The notes: generated by a model from the letters alone, not told the origin. 38,677 nt of DNA from Gammaproteobacteria bacterium (GCA_018820395.1 JAHJOG010000249.1:1-38677), one strand, 5' to 3'; positions 1 through 7,796 are shown, numbered from the stretch's first letter. Numbers and translations: made by a program.

Positions 1-447
1 GGCTACTGGAAGCGCCCCGACGCGACGGCCGCCGCCTTCATCGAATTCGAAGGCAAGCGCTTCTTCCGATCGGGCGACATGGGCCGCATGGACGAAGACG
101 GCTACTTCTTCATCACCGACCGCCTCAAGCGCATGATCAACGCCAGCGGCTTCAAGGTCTGGCCGGCCGAGGTCGAGCTCCTCATGTTCCGCCACCCCGC
201 GATCCAGGAAGCCTGCGTGATCTCGATGAAGGACAGCTACCGCGGCGAGTCCGTCAAGGCCGTGGTCGTGCTGCGCCCCACGCACCGCGACACCACCGAG
301 CAGATGATCATCGACTGGTGCCGAGAGAACATGGCCGTCTACAAGATCCCGCGTGTCGTGCAGTTCGTCGATGCATTGCCGAAGAGCGGGAGCGGCAAGG
401 TGATGTGGCGGTTGCTGCAGGAGGCGGAGGGCAGCGAGAGCAAGTGA
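1..447 (+). CDS. Acyl-CoA synthetase (AMP-forming), C-terminal fragment
   Basis: The reading frame is open from the first base, so the gene begins to the left of the window and only about 148 C-terminal residues are visible. The fragment has the C-terminal signatures of the acyl-adenylate/acyl-CoA synthetase (ANL) family: a RSGDMG motif (residues 23-28 of the fragment), the hinge ITDRLKRMI, a GFKVWPAEVE motif, and a final PKSGSGKV stretch carrying the conserved catalytic lysine. Enzymes of this family activate a carboxylic acid with ATP through an acyl-adenylate and pass it to coenzyme A. The variant hinge (DRLKRMINASG rather than DRxKDxIxxxG) resembles medium/long-chain fatty-acyl-CoA ligases, but the substrate cannot be judged without the N-terminal domain. 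The next gene is convergent, 70 bp away, and I saw no clear terminator between them. Confidence 0.9.
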   Translation, partial: GYWKRPDATAAAFIEFEGKRFFRSGDMGRMDEDGYFFITDRLKRMINASGFKVWPAEVELLMFRHPAIQEACVISMKDSYRGESVKAVVVLRPTHRDTTEQMIIDWCRENMAVYKIPRVVQFVDALPKSGSGKVMWRLLQEAEGSESK

Positions 448-517
448 GTTGAAGCGATCAAATCAACCGCATCTAGCCCGATCAGAAAGCGTTCGTGCCA
501 GCAGAATGCGATCCGCA

Positions 518-817
518 CTACCGTACGTTCGTGGGCGGCTCAACGAACCCTTTTTCAATCAAACCAAGTTCGTAGGTTGACCGATCGAGCGGGCATTCGA
601 TCAGTCTTCCGAATTCTTTGTTAGTCAGCTTGCACTGTTTCGCCATCATGGACAGAACACCGTCTCCGATCTCCCGCATTCCATGGCTTGTCTTAGTGAA
701 GACTCGCGTTTTCTTTCCCGCGAGCGAGTAGTACTGGAAATAGTGGTGATCGCCCTGTGCGACCGAGAATCCCTTTCGAAGAAGGCTCTTCTCCACTTCA
801 TCCTGCTTACGCGGCAT
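518..817 (-). CDS. HicA-like small protein (possible toxin of a TA-type pair)
   Basis: A 99-residue protein, counting from the ATG at 817, which has an AGAGG ribosome site 6 nt upstream; a TTG two codons earlier is the alternative. The stretch GDHHYFQY followed by GKKTRVFTKTSHG matches the core of the HicA/YcfA mRNA-interferase fold, in which a GSHH-type motif supplies the catalytic histidine. It is longer than classical HicA (about 60 residues) and has an extra C-terminal segment with a CPLD motif seen, as I recall, in a family of conserved HicA-like hypotheticals. Its start overlaps the end of the upstream 356-residue gene by 11 bp, so the two are probably translationally coupled. The usual partner, a HicB antitoxin of about 130 residues, is absent; the large neighbour stands in that position. 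RNase or toxin activity is inferred from the fold only. Confidence 0.75.
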   Translation of the reverse strand: MPRKQDEVEKSLLRKGFSVAQGDHHYFQYYSLAGKKTRVFTKTSHGMREIGDGVLSMMAKQCKLTNKEFGRLIECPLDRSTYELGLIEKGFVEPPTNVR

Positions 818-1877
818 TGCCAACCTCTGCGAACTGAGCTTGCAGCGCCTGTTTCAATGCGATTGCGGAGGCGTCGAGCGAGTCCACCGGGGCTAGAGCG
901 TATTCACGCCAAAGCATTGCAATCTGCTCCGCCAACTCGATCTGAAGCGCTTCACGCGTAGCCCCGAAAGCAAGAATGTTCAGTCTGTCGTCTTCAACGC
1001 ACATGAGTTGTTTGGTTTCGTCACTGAAGACTTCAAGCGTCAAAGGGTGCTTCGATCTGAGGTGCACGTCCCCCGTCAAGATTGTGGGCAACTCGAACGG
1101 GCTTAGATCCAGAACCCTGATGTCCGAAACGTCAATGAGCTTCTTTGGTTGGCCCGCATCGTCCAGCAGCACGCGACCGGTGACCTGAATGAGATCTCGT
1201 CGGCGCTCGATCAGCAATTCCTCGACTTCTTCGTCATAGATACAGACCAACTCTTTGCTCGTCGGTGGGTAAATGATGGTCAGCGAACGCTCGAAGAAAT
1301 CGATCGTTTTCAGTTCACCGGTGACGACGCGGGATGCTTCTCTCTGTTCGATTGGAACCAACAACTCCTGCACGAAACGGATCGTGTTCTGATCAAGAGT
1401 GGCAAAGACTCGATTGCCGGAGTCCTGAAGCTGGACAGACCACTTGGCGCCAGCAGAAGGAGCCATTCCCTTGACCGCCTCGAATACGCGCCGCCTAATG
1501 CGCTCGTCTGGCAACACGTCACTCCACCCTGCCAGCGACCTGGTCGACACGAGCTCCATTAGTTGACGAAAAATGCGCAGAGCCTCTTCCGCCTCTTCAA
1601 CATGGAACATCTCCGCCGTGTTGCCAATTACGACAGGCAACTGGTAGCTACCCTCCTGGGGTATTTGGCAAACCAGTTGAAAGCGTTCGCTTGTTTTGGC
1701 TGGAACACGCGCCCTCTGCTTCACGCTACGTCCTTCAACCTGCATGCCGATCAACTCGAATGCCTGCTGTGCGCTCTGCAGAATTTGAACAAGGACAGTG
1801 ACCGAGACAGCATGGGTGGTCGGAGCCCCATCTTCGATGTGGAAGCTGAAAGAGGGGCGTGCCAGGGGAGAGGTCAT
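807..1877 (-). CDS. Conserved-type hypothetical protein paired with HicA-like gene
   Basis: A 356-residue soluble protein with no signal peptide or membrane segment. I do not recognise a named domain. It reads as a mixed alpha/beta protein. A central part (about residues 200-270) alternates short beta-like stretches, including a GELKTIDFFERSLTI segment and a VTGRVLLDD segment, with an acidic helix (EEVEELLIERRR). The C-terminus is helical. GC content is visibly lower than in the TRAP operon beside it, which suggests horizontal acquisition together with the downstream HicA-like gene that it overlaps by 11 bp. The ATG at 1877 lacks a clear Shine-Dalgarno sequence, so the start is the least certain point. 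Being first in the pair and co-translated with a HicA-like protein, it could be an antitoxin or regulator of unusual size, but nothing in the sequence proves this. Confidence 0.8.
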   Translation of the reverse strand: MTSPLARPSFSFHIEDGAPTTHAVSVTVLVQILQSAQQAFELIGMQVEGRSVKQRARVPAKTSERFQLVCQIPQEGSYQLPVVIGNTAEMFHVEEAEEALRIFRQLMELVSTRSLAGWSDVLPDERIRRRVFEAVKGMAPSAGAKWSVQLQDSGNRVFATLDQNTIRFVQELLVPIEQREASRVVTGELKTIDFFERSLTIIYPPTSKELVCIYDEEVEELLIERRRDLIQVTGRVLLDDAGQPKKLIDVSDIRVLDLSPFELPTILTGDVHLRSKHPLTLEVFSDETKQLMCVEDDRLNILAFGATREALQIELAEQIAMLWREYALAPVDSLDASAIALKQALQAQFAEVGNAA

Positions 1878-1975
1878 TTGAGGGGCGAAGTATCGCTTGT
1901 TTTAAGAGCGGTTCTCTGCACGAGGTGGAGAGCGGGTCACTGGTTTAACCATGGCCGCAATTGCGACAGCCTCAT

Positions 1976-1999
1976 GGAATTCACTATGCGTTGAATTCC
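1976..1999. promoter_or_regulatory. Perfect 8-bp inverted repeat, candidate operator of TRAP operon
   Basis: The arms GGAATTCA (1976-1983) and TGAATTCC (1992-1999) are exact reverse complements around an 8-nt spacer. The centre-to-centre spacing of the arms is 16 bp. The site lies 104 bp upstream of the dctP start, in the intergenic region between the divergent hypothetical gene and the TRAP operon. A weak sigma-70-like pair (TTGCGA at 1961, TATGCG at 1985) would place the repeat over the -10 box, consistent with a repressor site. The binding protein is unknown; no regulator gene is adjacent. Confidence 0.5.
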
Positions 2000-2028
2000 C
2001 CGAACTCACTACATTGGTCTTCTCGCCG

Positions 2029-2072
2029 CGAACCCGCATGAAGCCGCACGGCGCCGCATGAGTGCGGGTTCG
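2029..2072. promoter_or_regulatory. 10-bp inverted repeat in the dctP leader
   Basis: CGAACCCGCA (2029-2038) is perfectly complementary to TGCGGGTTCG (2063-2072), leaving a 24-nt loop that itself contains two CGCATGA copies and a GGCGCC palindrome. It ends 30 bp before the dctP ATG. In RNA it would form a stable leader hairpin; in DNA it could be a second protein-binding site. No T-run follows, so it is not an ordinary intrinsic terminator. Confidence 0.45.
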
Positions 2073-2102
2073 CCTGATTCGAACAATTCCCGGAGACCTT
2101 GC

Positions 2103-3107
2103 ATGATTCATCGCCACACCTTCGCCAGCGCCTTCGCGGGCGCACTCATCGCCATGGTGCCGTTCGCGGCCGCGCAGGCCGACGTCACGCTCAAGGCGTC
2201 TCACCAGTTCCCGGGCGGCAAGGGCGACGTGCGCGACGAGATGGTGCAGATGATCGCGCGCGAAGTGGCGGCGGCCAAGGTCGGGCTGGAGATCAAGGTC
2301 TATCCCGGCTCGAGCCTGGTGAAGGCGGCAGAGCAGTGGAAGGCCATGCAGACCGGGCAGATCGACATGACGTCGTTTCCGCTCGACTACGCGTCGGGTT
2401 TCCATCCGCAGTTCGGCGCCACGCTGATGCCGGGGCTGGTCAAGAGCCATGCGCATGCCGAGCGCATCAACGCGTCGCCCTTCATGCAGGACATCAAGGC
2501 CGTGGTGGAGCAGGGCGGCGCCAAGGTGCTGGCCGACGCGTGGCTGGCCGGCGCGTTCGGCGGCAAGGACAAGTGCATCCGCAAGCCCGCCGACGCGCAG
2601 GGGCTCAAGGTACGCTCCGCCGGCGCGACCTTTTCGCAGATGTGGGCCGGCGCGGGCGCGTCGATCGTGTCGATCCCGTCCAACGAGGTGTACAACGCGC
2701 TGCAGCAGGGCGTGGCGCAGGGCACCGACACGTCCACCGGAAGCTTCGTGTCGTTCCGTCTGTACGAGCAACTCAAGTGCGTCACGGCGCCGGGCGACAA
2801 CGCGCTGTGGTTCATGTATGAGCCGGTGCTCATTTCAAAGCGCAGCTGGGACAAGCTCGACGATGCGCAGAAGAAGGCGCTGATGGCGGCGTCGAAGAAG
2901 GCCGAGGCATATTTCAATGCCGAATCCAAGAAGCTCGACGACAAGATGGTCGAGGTCTTCAAGAAGAACAACGTCGAGGTCGTCACCTTGAGCGACGCCG
3001 ATGCCGACGCATGGCGCGCCGTGGCGCAGAAGACCTCGTACAAGGAATTCGCCGACAAGGTGCCGGGCGGCAAGGAGCTCATCGAGAAGGCGCTGAGTGT
3101 CAAGTAG
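2103..3107 (+). CDS. dctP: TRAP transporter substrate-binding protein (DctP family)
   Basis: A 334-residue periplasmic binding protein of a tripartite ATP-independent periplasmic transporter. The ATG at 2103 is chosen because GGAG lies 7 nt upstream and it directly precedes a Sec signal peptide (hydrophobic stretch about residues 7-24, probable cleavage after AAQA). The mature protein has family hallmarks: a VTLKASHQFPGG opening, the WKAMQTGQIDM segment, and the conserved arginine in GLKVRSAG (about residue 176), which in this family binds the ligand carboxylate. It is followed by the two membrane subunits in overlapping genes, so the transporter is complete. The ligand is likely an organic anion (dicarboxylate, keto acid or aromatic acid), but sequence inspection cannot identify it. 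Confidence 0.93.
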   Translation: MIHRHTFASAFAGALIAMVPFAAAQADVTLKASHQFPGGKGDVRDEMVQMIAREVAAAKVGLEIKVYPGSSLVKAAEQWKAMQTGQIDMTSFPLDYASGFHPQFGATLMPGLVKSHAHAERINASPFMQDIKAVVEQGGAKVLADAWLAGAFGGKDKCIRKPADAQGLKVRSAGATFSQMWAGAGASIVSIPSNEVYNALQQGVAQGTDTSTGSFVSFRLYEQLKCVTAPGDNALWFMYEPVLISKRSWDKLDDAQKKALMAASKKAEAYFNAESKKLDDKMVEVFKKNNVEVVTLSDADADAWRAVAQKTSYKEFADKVPGGKELIEKALSVK

Positions 3108-3636
3108 CGGAGCGCTGCTTCCCGGCTGGGTGAAGGCAGTCCACGCGATATCGCGCCTCTTCGGCGTGGCGGCCGCCGGCCTCATCCTGTTGTCGATCTT
3201 CGTCGTCTGCCAGATGGTGTTTGTGCGGGCGGTGCTCGGCCAGTCGTCCATCTGGCAGACGGAGTTCGTGACCTTCTCGCTGGTCGCGGCCACCTTCATC
3301 GGCGCGCCTTACATCCTGCTCACCCGTGGGCACGTGTGCGTCGACATCGTGCCGCTGTTGCTGCGCACGCCGGGGCGCAGGGCGCTGCATTTGCTGGGCA
3401 GCGCGATGGCGCTGACGTTTTGCGTCTTCTTTCTCTATGCGGCCGTGCCATGGTGGTACGAAGCCTGGCAGACCGGCCAGACCACGTCGTCGATGTGGCG
3501 CGCCCGCGTGTGGATCCCCTACCTCTCGGTGCCGGTCGGCCTGGCGCTTTTGTGCCTGCAATTCGCGGCCGAGATCCACCTGGTCTTCACGCGCCGCGAG
3601 GCGCCTTTCGGGTTGGCTCCCAAAGAAGAATCATGA
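3097..3636 (+). CDS. dctQ: TRAP transporter small permease (DctQ family)
   Basis: A 179-residue inner-membrane protein with about four hydrophobic helices (approximately residues 18-40, 55-73, 90-115 and 137-157), the normal size and layout for a DctQ small permease. It starts at a GTG (3097) inside the last codons of dctP, giving an 11-bp overlap; GAGAAGG just upstream can act as its ribosome site. The motif WQTEFVTFSLVAATFIGAPYIL region is typical of the family. It pairs with DctM in the membrane to couple binding-protein delivery to a sodium gradient. Its stop overlaps the dctM start in an ATGA junction, so the three genes form a single translationally coupled operon. Confidence 0.93.
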   Translation: MSSSGALLPGWVKAVHAISRLFGVAAAGLILLSIFVVCQMVFVRAVLGQSSIWQTEFVTFSLVAATFIGAPYILLTRGHVCVDIVPLLLRTPGRRALHLLGSAMALTFCVFFLYAAVPWWYEAWQTGQTTSSMWRARVWIPYLSVPVGLALLCLQFAAEIHLVFTRREAPFGLAPKEES

Positions 3637-4940
3637 GTCCACTGCTCACCGGCATCCTGATCTTCGTGCTGACCACCGCGGTGCTGGCGACGGGCATTCC
3701 CATCGCCTTCGGGCTCGGTGCCGTCGGCCTGTTCTTCATGATCGTTTTCGACGGCTGGAGCAGCGTGCATTTTCTGCCCGAGACCATCTTCGCCGGCTTG
3801 AGCGACTTCACGCTGGTGTCGCTCCCGATGTTCGTCATCATGGGCGCGGCCGTGGCATCGTCCCGGGCCGGCAGCGACTTGTACGAGGCGCTCGCTCGCT
3901 GGCTGCATCGCGTGCCGGGCTCGCTCGTCATCTCCAACATCGGCGCCTGCGCGTTGTTCTCGGCGCTCACCGGCTCGTCGCCGGCCACGTGTGCCGCGAT
4001 CGGCAAGATGGGCATCCCCGAAATGCGCAAGCGCGGCTACGACGCCGACCTCGCCACCGGCGCGATCGCAGCCGGCGGCACGCTCGGCATCCTGATCCCA
4101 CCGAGCGTGACGATGATCCTCTACGGCATCGCCTCGGAAACGTCGATCGGTCGGCTGTTCATCGCCGGCGTGCTGCCCGGGCTGATGTTGACCGGCCTCT
4201 TCATGGCCTGGGCGCTGTTCCTGAGCTGGAAGCGCGGCACACGGCTCATCGACGCCGACCGCGTCTATTCGATCAAGGAAAAGTTCGAGCTGCTCCCACG
4301 GCTTCTGCCCTTCATCGCCGTGATCGTGGGCGTGGTGTATGCGCTCTACGGCGGCATCGCCACGCCGTCCGAGGCGGCGGGCGTCGGCGCCATGCTGTGC
4401 CTGGTGATGGTGATCGTCATCTACCGCGTGTGGCGGCCGGCCGACCTGTGGGTCATCCTGCGGGACGGGCTGCGCGAGTCGGGCATGCTGCTGCTCATCA
4501 TCGGCACCTCGATCCTCTTCGGCTACATGATGTCGTCGCTGCAGGTCACGCAGGCGGTGGCCGAATCGATCGGCGCGCTGCAGGTCAACAAGTGGGTCGT
4601 CATGGCGGCGATCAATCTGATGCTGCTGGTGGCGGGATGCTTTCTTCCGCCGGCCGCGATCATCCTCATGACCACGCCGATCCTGATGCCGGTGATCACC
4701 GCGGTCGGGTTCGACCCGATCTGGTTCGGCGTGATCCTGACCATCAACATGGAGCTCGGCCTGATCACGCCGCCGGTCGGGCTCAACCTCTTCGTGATCA
4801 ACGGCATCACGCCGGACGTGAGCCTGCCCACTATTCTGAAAGGGGCCTTCCCTTTCATGATGTGCATGGTGCTGGCGATCCTGATCCTGTGCGTGTTCCC
4901 CGAAATCGCCACGTGGCTGCCGTCCAAGGTGATGGGCTGA
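3633..4940 (+). CDS. dctM: TRAP transporter large permease (DctM family)
   Basis: A 435-residue polytopic inner-membrane protein, normal length for DctM, with 11-13 hydrophobic segments. The ATG at 3633 overlaps the dctQ stop (ATGA). Family motifs are visible: SLPMFVIMG near residue 64, the TGSSPATCAAIG loop near residue 110, a GGTLGILIPPS motif near residue 150, and a GLITPPVGLNLFVI motif near residue 373 containing the conserved proline pair of the ion-transporter superfamily. It is the transport channel of the system and works with the DctP and DctQ proteins encoded immediately upstream. A longer in-frame extension exists upstream within dctQ, but the ATGA junction and the family start support 3633. 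Confidence 0.95.
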   Translation: MSPLLTGILIFVLTTAVLATGIPIAFGLGAVGLFFMIVFDGWSSVHFLPETIFAGLSDFTLVSLPMFVIMGAAVASSRAGSDLYEALARWLHRVPGSLVISNIGACALFSALTGSSPATCAAIGKMGIPEMRKRGYDADLATGAIAAGGTLGILIPPSVTMILYGIASETSIGRLFIAGVLPGLMLTGLFMAWALFLSWKRGTRLIDADRVYSIKEKFELLPRLLPFIAVIVGVVYALYGGIATPSEAAGVGAMLCLVMVIVIYRVWRPADLWVILRDGLRESGMLLLIIGTSILFGYMMSSLQVTQAVAESIGALQVNKWVVMAAINLMLLVAGCFLPPAAIILMTTPILMPVITAVGFDPIWFGVILTINMELGLITPPVGLNLFVINGITPDVSLPTILKGAFPFMMCMVLAILILCVFPEIATWLPSKVMG

Positions 4941-4963
4941 CGTCCAGCCCGGCCCCGCCCAGC

Positions 4964-4978
4964 CGGGCCTGAGGCCCG
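4964..4978. terminator. GC hairpin after the TRAP operon
   Basis: CGGGCCTGAGGCCCG forms a tight stem-loop 24 bp after the dctM stop, and an adjoining inverted repeat (AGCCCGGC at 4946 with GCCGGGCCT at 4962) offers an alternative fold. No T-run follows, so intrinsic termination would be weak; it may be a 3' stabilising stem or a Rho-assisted stop. The remaining 140 bp to the Rhs gene shows nothing else clear. Confidence 0.3.
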
Positions 4979-5121
4979 AGGCCGTGTCGGCGGCGAGCAA
5001 AGTCCCAGTGCAGTCTGGGGTCTTTGACTAAACGATTCCTGCAAGCGATCGATGAGTTGCTCAGAGAGCCACGCGGCAGTCGCGGGCGACCGTTCAAAGC
5101 ATCGACAGGGATCAACAAGAA

Positions 5122-7104
5122 ATGACCGCAATCGTCAGTGGCGACAGCCTGGGACTCGGCTCGACCTCATTCGCCACGCTCGGGCGCCTCGCCGCGCAAG
5201 ACGCGCTCTCTTCTGCCGCACAGGGCCGCAACGGTGAACAGGTGGTCGTCAACGCGTCCACCGGCAACCTCGTTCTGCAGGGCCGCGACGATCTGCTCGT
5301 CGGCCGTGGGCTCGACATCGACAGCCTGCGCACGTACAACAGCCAGGGCCTGCTCGACGACGACAACGCAGACAACTGGCGCGTCGGCGCTTTCGGCCAG
5401 ACCGTGCGCCTCGCGAGCGGCAGCGCCGGTGTGGCGGGCAGCACCGTGGTGCGCACCGACCGCGACGGCAGCGCGTCTGTCTACACCTGGAACGCCACGC
5501 GCAACGTCTACGTCGGCACCGACGGCGCCGGCGCATTCGACACCATCACCTTCGACGCAGGCGCCGCGCAGTTCGTCTGGACCGATGGCGACAGCGGCCG
5601 CATCGAGCGCTTTCAGGCCAGCGGCGCGGGTCGGCTCGTGTCGGCCAGCGACGCGAACGGCAACACCGTCACGCTCGGCTACGACGCCGCCGGGCGACCG
5701 ACTTCGATCGTCGACGCCAACGGCGACACGCAGTTCTACGACTACGACGGCAACGACCTGAGCCGCATCCGCACCGTCTCGGGCGGCGCGACGACCACGA
5801 CCGTGCGCTACGGCTACGACTCTGCGCACCGGCTCGTGCGCGTCACGGTCGATCTCACTCCCGAAGACAACGCCGTGGCCGACGGCAAGGTGTACGAAAC
5901 CACCTATGCCTACGACGGCACCAGTCGCCGCGTGGCGCGCATCGACCAGACCGACGGCAGCTCGCTCGCTTTCACCTACGTGCAGGACGGCGCGGCCTTC
6001 AAGGTCGCGAGCGTCACCGACGCGCTCGGCGCCGTCACCCGCTTCACCTACGACCGCGCCAACGGCGTCACCACCGTCACCGATGCGCTCGGTGGGCAAT
6101 CGACCTACCGGCACGACACGCAAGGACGCCTCACCGAACTGAAAAGCGGCATCGGCAGCGCCAACCCGCAGGGCCTGAGCTCGCAGCGCTTCGCTTACGA
6201 CGCCGACGGCACCGCCGACGAACGCTCCGTCGTCCAGGTCGCCTACGACGCCGTCGGCAACCGCACCCAGGTCGACATCCGCCTCAACGACCTCCTCGTC
6301 GAACACATCCCGCAGTACTTCCAGTACGACGCCATGAACCGCCAGACCGTCGTCGACGCCGTCGACGCCAACGGCACCATCGTCGAAGGCCAGGGCCACC
6401 GCCTCAGCTACGACGAAGTCGGCAACCGCCTCAGCGACACCACCATCGCCCCCCACATCGTCCGGCGCCCCGACGGCAGCTACGCCGTCGAAACCGGACC
6501 CACCACCCAGACCTACACCTACGACGCCATGAACCGGCTCGAGACCGCCCACACCGACGGCGTCCTCATCGACCGGCGCGTCTACGACGCCGCCAGCCGC
6601 ACCCTCATCGACGGGCCTCTCGTCTCACTCGACCCCCACTACGCCGCAGTCCACGCCGTCAGCCTCGGCGCCCTCGGCACCCCCATCCTCGGCCACGGCA
6701 ACCGCTACGACCCCAACGGACGGCTCATCGAGCAATACAGCTTCGAGTACGTCGTCTCCAAGGTCGATACCACCTACCAATACGATGCCGTCGGCAACGT
6801 CAAGCTGGAAGCCACCTGGGACCCCGCCGTCCCCCTGGCCCTGCGCACCGTGACCCTCACCCGCAACACCGTCGAAGCCGCCGAAAGCTATCGCCAGGCC
6901 CAGAGCATCACCACCGTCATCGGCCCCAAGGGCGTTCTCTTGCAGCAAGCTGATGGCGCCGAAACTGCCTTTCGGGAGTGGCACGTGCGAGACTTCATGA
7001 ACCGGCACAGCCGGATCTTCGGATGGGATGCCGGTGAGCTACGTTCGTTGCGGAGCGAGCTTCAGTATTGGGCCGCAAAGGCTGGAAAAACGTGGCAACA
7101 ATGA
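5122..7104 (+). CDS. Rhs/YD-repeat protein, internally shortened, with a short variable C-terminal tip
   Basis: A 660-residue protein. The N-terminal part (to about residue 170) matches, as I recall, the opening of very large YD-repeat proteins of Comamonadaceae (a GEQVVVNASTGNLVLQ segment and a LRTYNSQG segment). Residues about 180-610 hold about a dozen YD repeats, such as GYDAAGRP, VAYDAVGNR and YTYDAMNRL, which in relatives build the hollow Rhs cocoon. Full-length relatives run to thousands of residues, so this one is greatly shortened. It also lacks the DPxGL-type core motif that normally ends the shell before the toxin. Base composition drops sharply after about 6936, and the last 40-50 residues (through ELQYWAAKAGKTW) are unlike the rest, which marks an exchanged tip. 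The gene overlaps the next one by ATGA. It may be a working small effector or a deletion product; I do not recognise the tip's activity. Confidence 0.8.
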   Translation: MTAIVSGDSLGLGSTSFATLGRLAAQDALSSAAQGRNGEQVVVNASTGNLVLQGRDDLLVGRGLDIDSLRTYNSQGLLDDDNADNWRVGAFGQTVRLASGSAGVAGSTVVRTDRDGSASVYTWNATRNVYVGTDGAGAFDTITFDAGAAQFVWTDGDSGRIERFQASGAGRLVSASDANGNTVTLGYDAAGRPTSIVDANGDTQFYDYDGNDLSRIRTVSGGATTTTVRYGYDSAHRLVRVTVDLTPEDNAVADGKVYETTYAYDGTSRRVARIDQTDGSSLAFTYVQDGAAFKVASVTDALGAVTRFTYDRANGVTTVTDALGGQSTYRHDTQGRLTELKSGIGSANPQGLSSQRFAYDADGTADERSVVQVAYDAVGNRTQVDIRLNDLLVEHIPQYFQYDAMNRQTVVDAVDANGTIVEGQGHRLSYDEVGNRLSDTTIAPHIVRRPDGSYAVETGPTTQTYTYDAMNRLETAHTDGVLIDRRVYDAASRTLIDGPLVSLDPHYAAVHAVSLGALGTPILGHGNRYDPNGRLIEQYSFEYVVSKVDTTYQYDAVGNVKLEATWDPAVPLALRTVTLTRNTVEAAESYRQAQSITTVIGPKGVLLQQADGAETAFREWHVRDFMNRHSRIFGWDAGELRSLRSELQYWAAKAGKTWQQ

Positions 7105-7355
7105 ATCAAATCTTGTCTGTGATTGACATCCTCCACGTCTTTGAGAAGTGGACATTGATGATGGATTCAAGCCAATGCATTGAGCTCGAGTTAGGGACAC
7201 CGATTGACCTCCTCGATGGAAGCAACCAGCGAATTGGAGAAGCTATCGTCAGCGCGTTCTTGCGAACGCAGAATCCGGCCATACAACCCATTGCGCTGGA
7301 GCAGAAGGTTGATCCCGACGACTTCAAGCGGGTGAAAGCGATTCGTCCTCAATAG
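7101..7355 (+). CDS. Putative immunity protein for the upstream Rhs tip
   Basis: An 84-residue protein. The ATG at 7101 overlaps the Rhs stop codon (ATGA), so the two products are probably made together. An upstream in-frame ATG at 7068 lies inside the Rhs gene and is less likely. The protein has no signal peptide, a hydrophobic start (ILSVIDILHVF), and an acidic middle (ELELGTPIDLLD). Its GC content is near 48%, far below neighbouring genes but like the tip of the Rhs gene. Position, small size, coupling and matching composition are the usual marks of a polymorphic-toxin immunity gene. I do not recognise its sequence family, and no activity follows directly from the sequence. A cytoplasmic location would imply a toxin acting in the cytoplasm. 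Confidence 0.6.
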   Translation: MNQILSVIDILHVFEKWTLMMDSSQCIELELGTPIDLLDGSNQRIGEAIVSAFLRTQNPAIQPIALEQKVDPDDFKRVKAIRPQ

Positions 7356-7476
7356 GGTGTGTCTGCGCCCGTTCAACGGAGGCTGATCTGGTGCGCGATC
7401 TGGGCACGATGCGCTCCCATCTATATCTAGAACGGAGTGTTTTATTCCGAAAGGGAGAGCAGCCCTACGTAACGAA

Positions 7477-7752
7477 AACACCCCCGAGCAGCGCGTCGCC
7501 GAGCAGCGCAAGCTCGTCGTGAACGGTGAAGTCCTTGGCCGCTACGGCGCGGCCGCCGACGAGCGCTTCGGCAATCTGCTAGGCGCAACCGGACCCGCCT
7601 TCACCCCGCAAAGCGACTTCGGCTCCGGCTACGCGCCCACCGGCACCACCTCGCTGCAGACGCCCAAGAGCTATGCGGTTGCGGCAGGCGACACCTTGCA
7701 GAGCATCGCCATGGCCATATACACACCGCAAGAGAGGATGCAAGGACGATGA
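7477..7752 (+). pseudogene. Stranded Rhs fragment carrying the start of a LysM domain
   Basis: An open frame with no convincing start. It reads TPEQRVAEQRKLVVNGEVLG then RYG, and later TPKSYAVAAGDTLQSIAMAIY. In large Comamonadaceae YD-repeat proteins I recall the same order: a VVNGELLGRYG segment followed by a LysM motif (YxVxAGDTLQSIA), which continues YGDSSLWY. Here the homology stops in the middle of the LysM (after AIY) and the frame ends nine codons later. It is therefore a leftover of a longer Rhs gene, stranded downstream of the immunity gene, and probably not expressed. GC content is high again, unlike the immunity gene, which shows that the segment came from the Rhs body. The 120 bp between 7356 and 7476 contain nothing I can assign. 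Confidence 0.6.
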
Positions 7753-7796
7753 ACAGCATCCCAATCCAGCCGAAGGATGAACGGTTGGCTCAGCCG

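Noticed and set aside
3519..5000. A 493-codon minus-strand frame opposite dctM.
   Set aside because: Same cause: the translation is rich in His, Arg, Asp and Gln repeats with no domain, while dctM is unmistakable.
4941..5121. Possible tRNA or small RNA between dctM and the Rhs gene.
   Set aside because: Only a GC hairpin is present; no cloverleaf pattern, T-loop GTTCRANNC sequence or T-run was found.
5167..6552. A 461-codon minus-strand frame opposite the Rhs gene.
   Set aside because: Its Val/Gly/Asp repetition mirrors the YD repeats of the real gene on the other strand.
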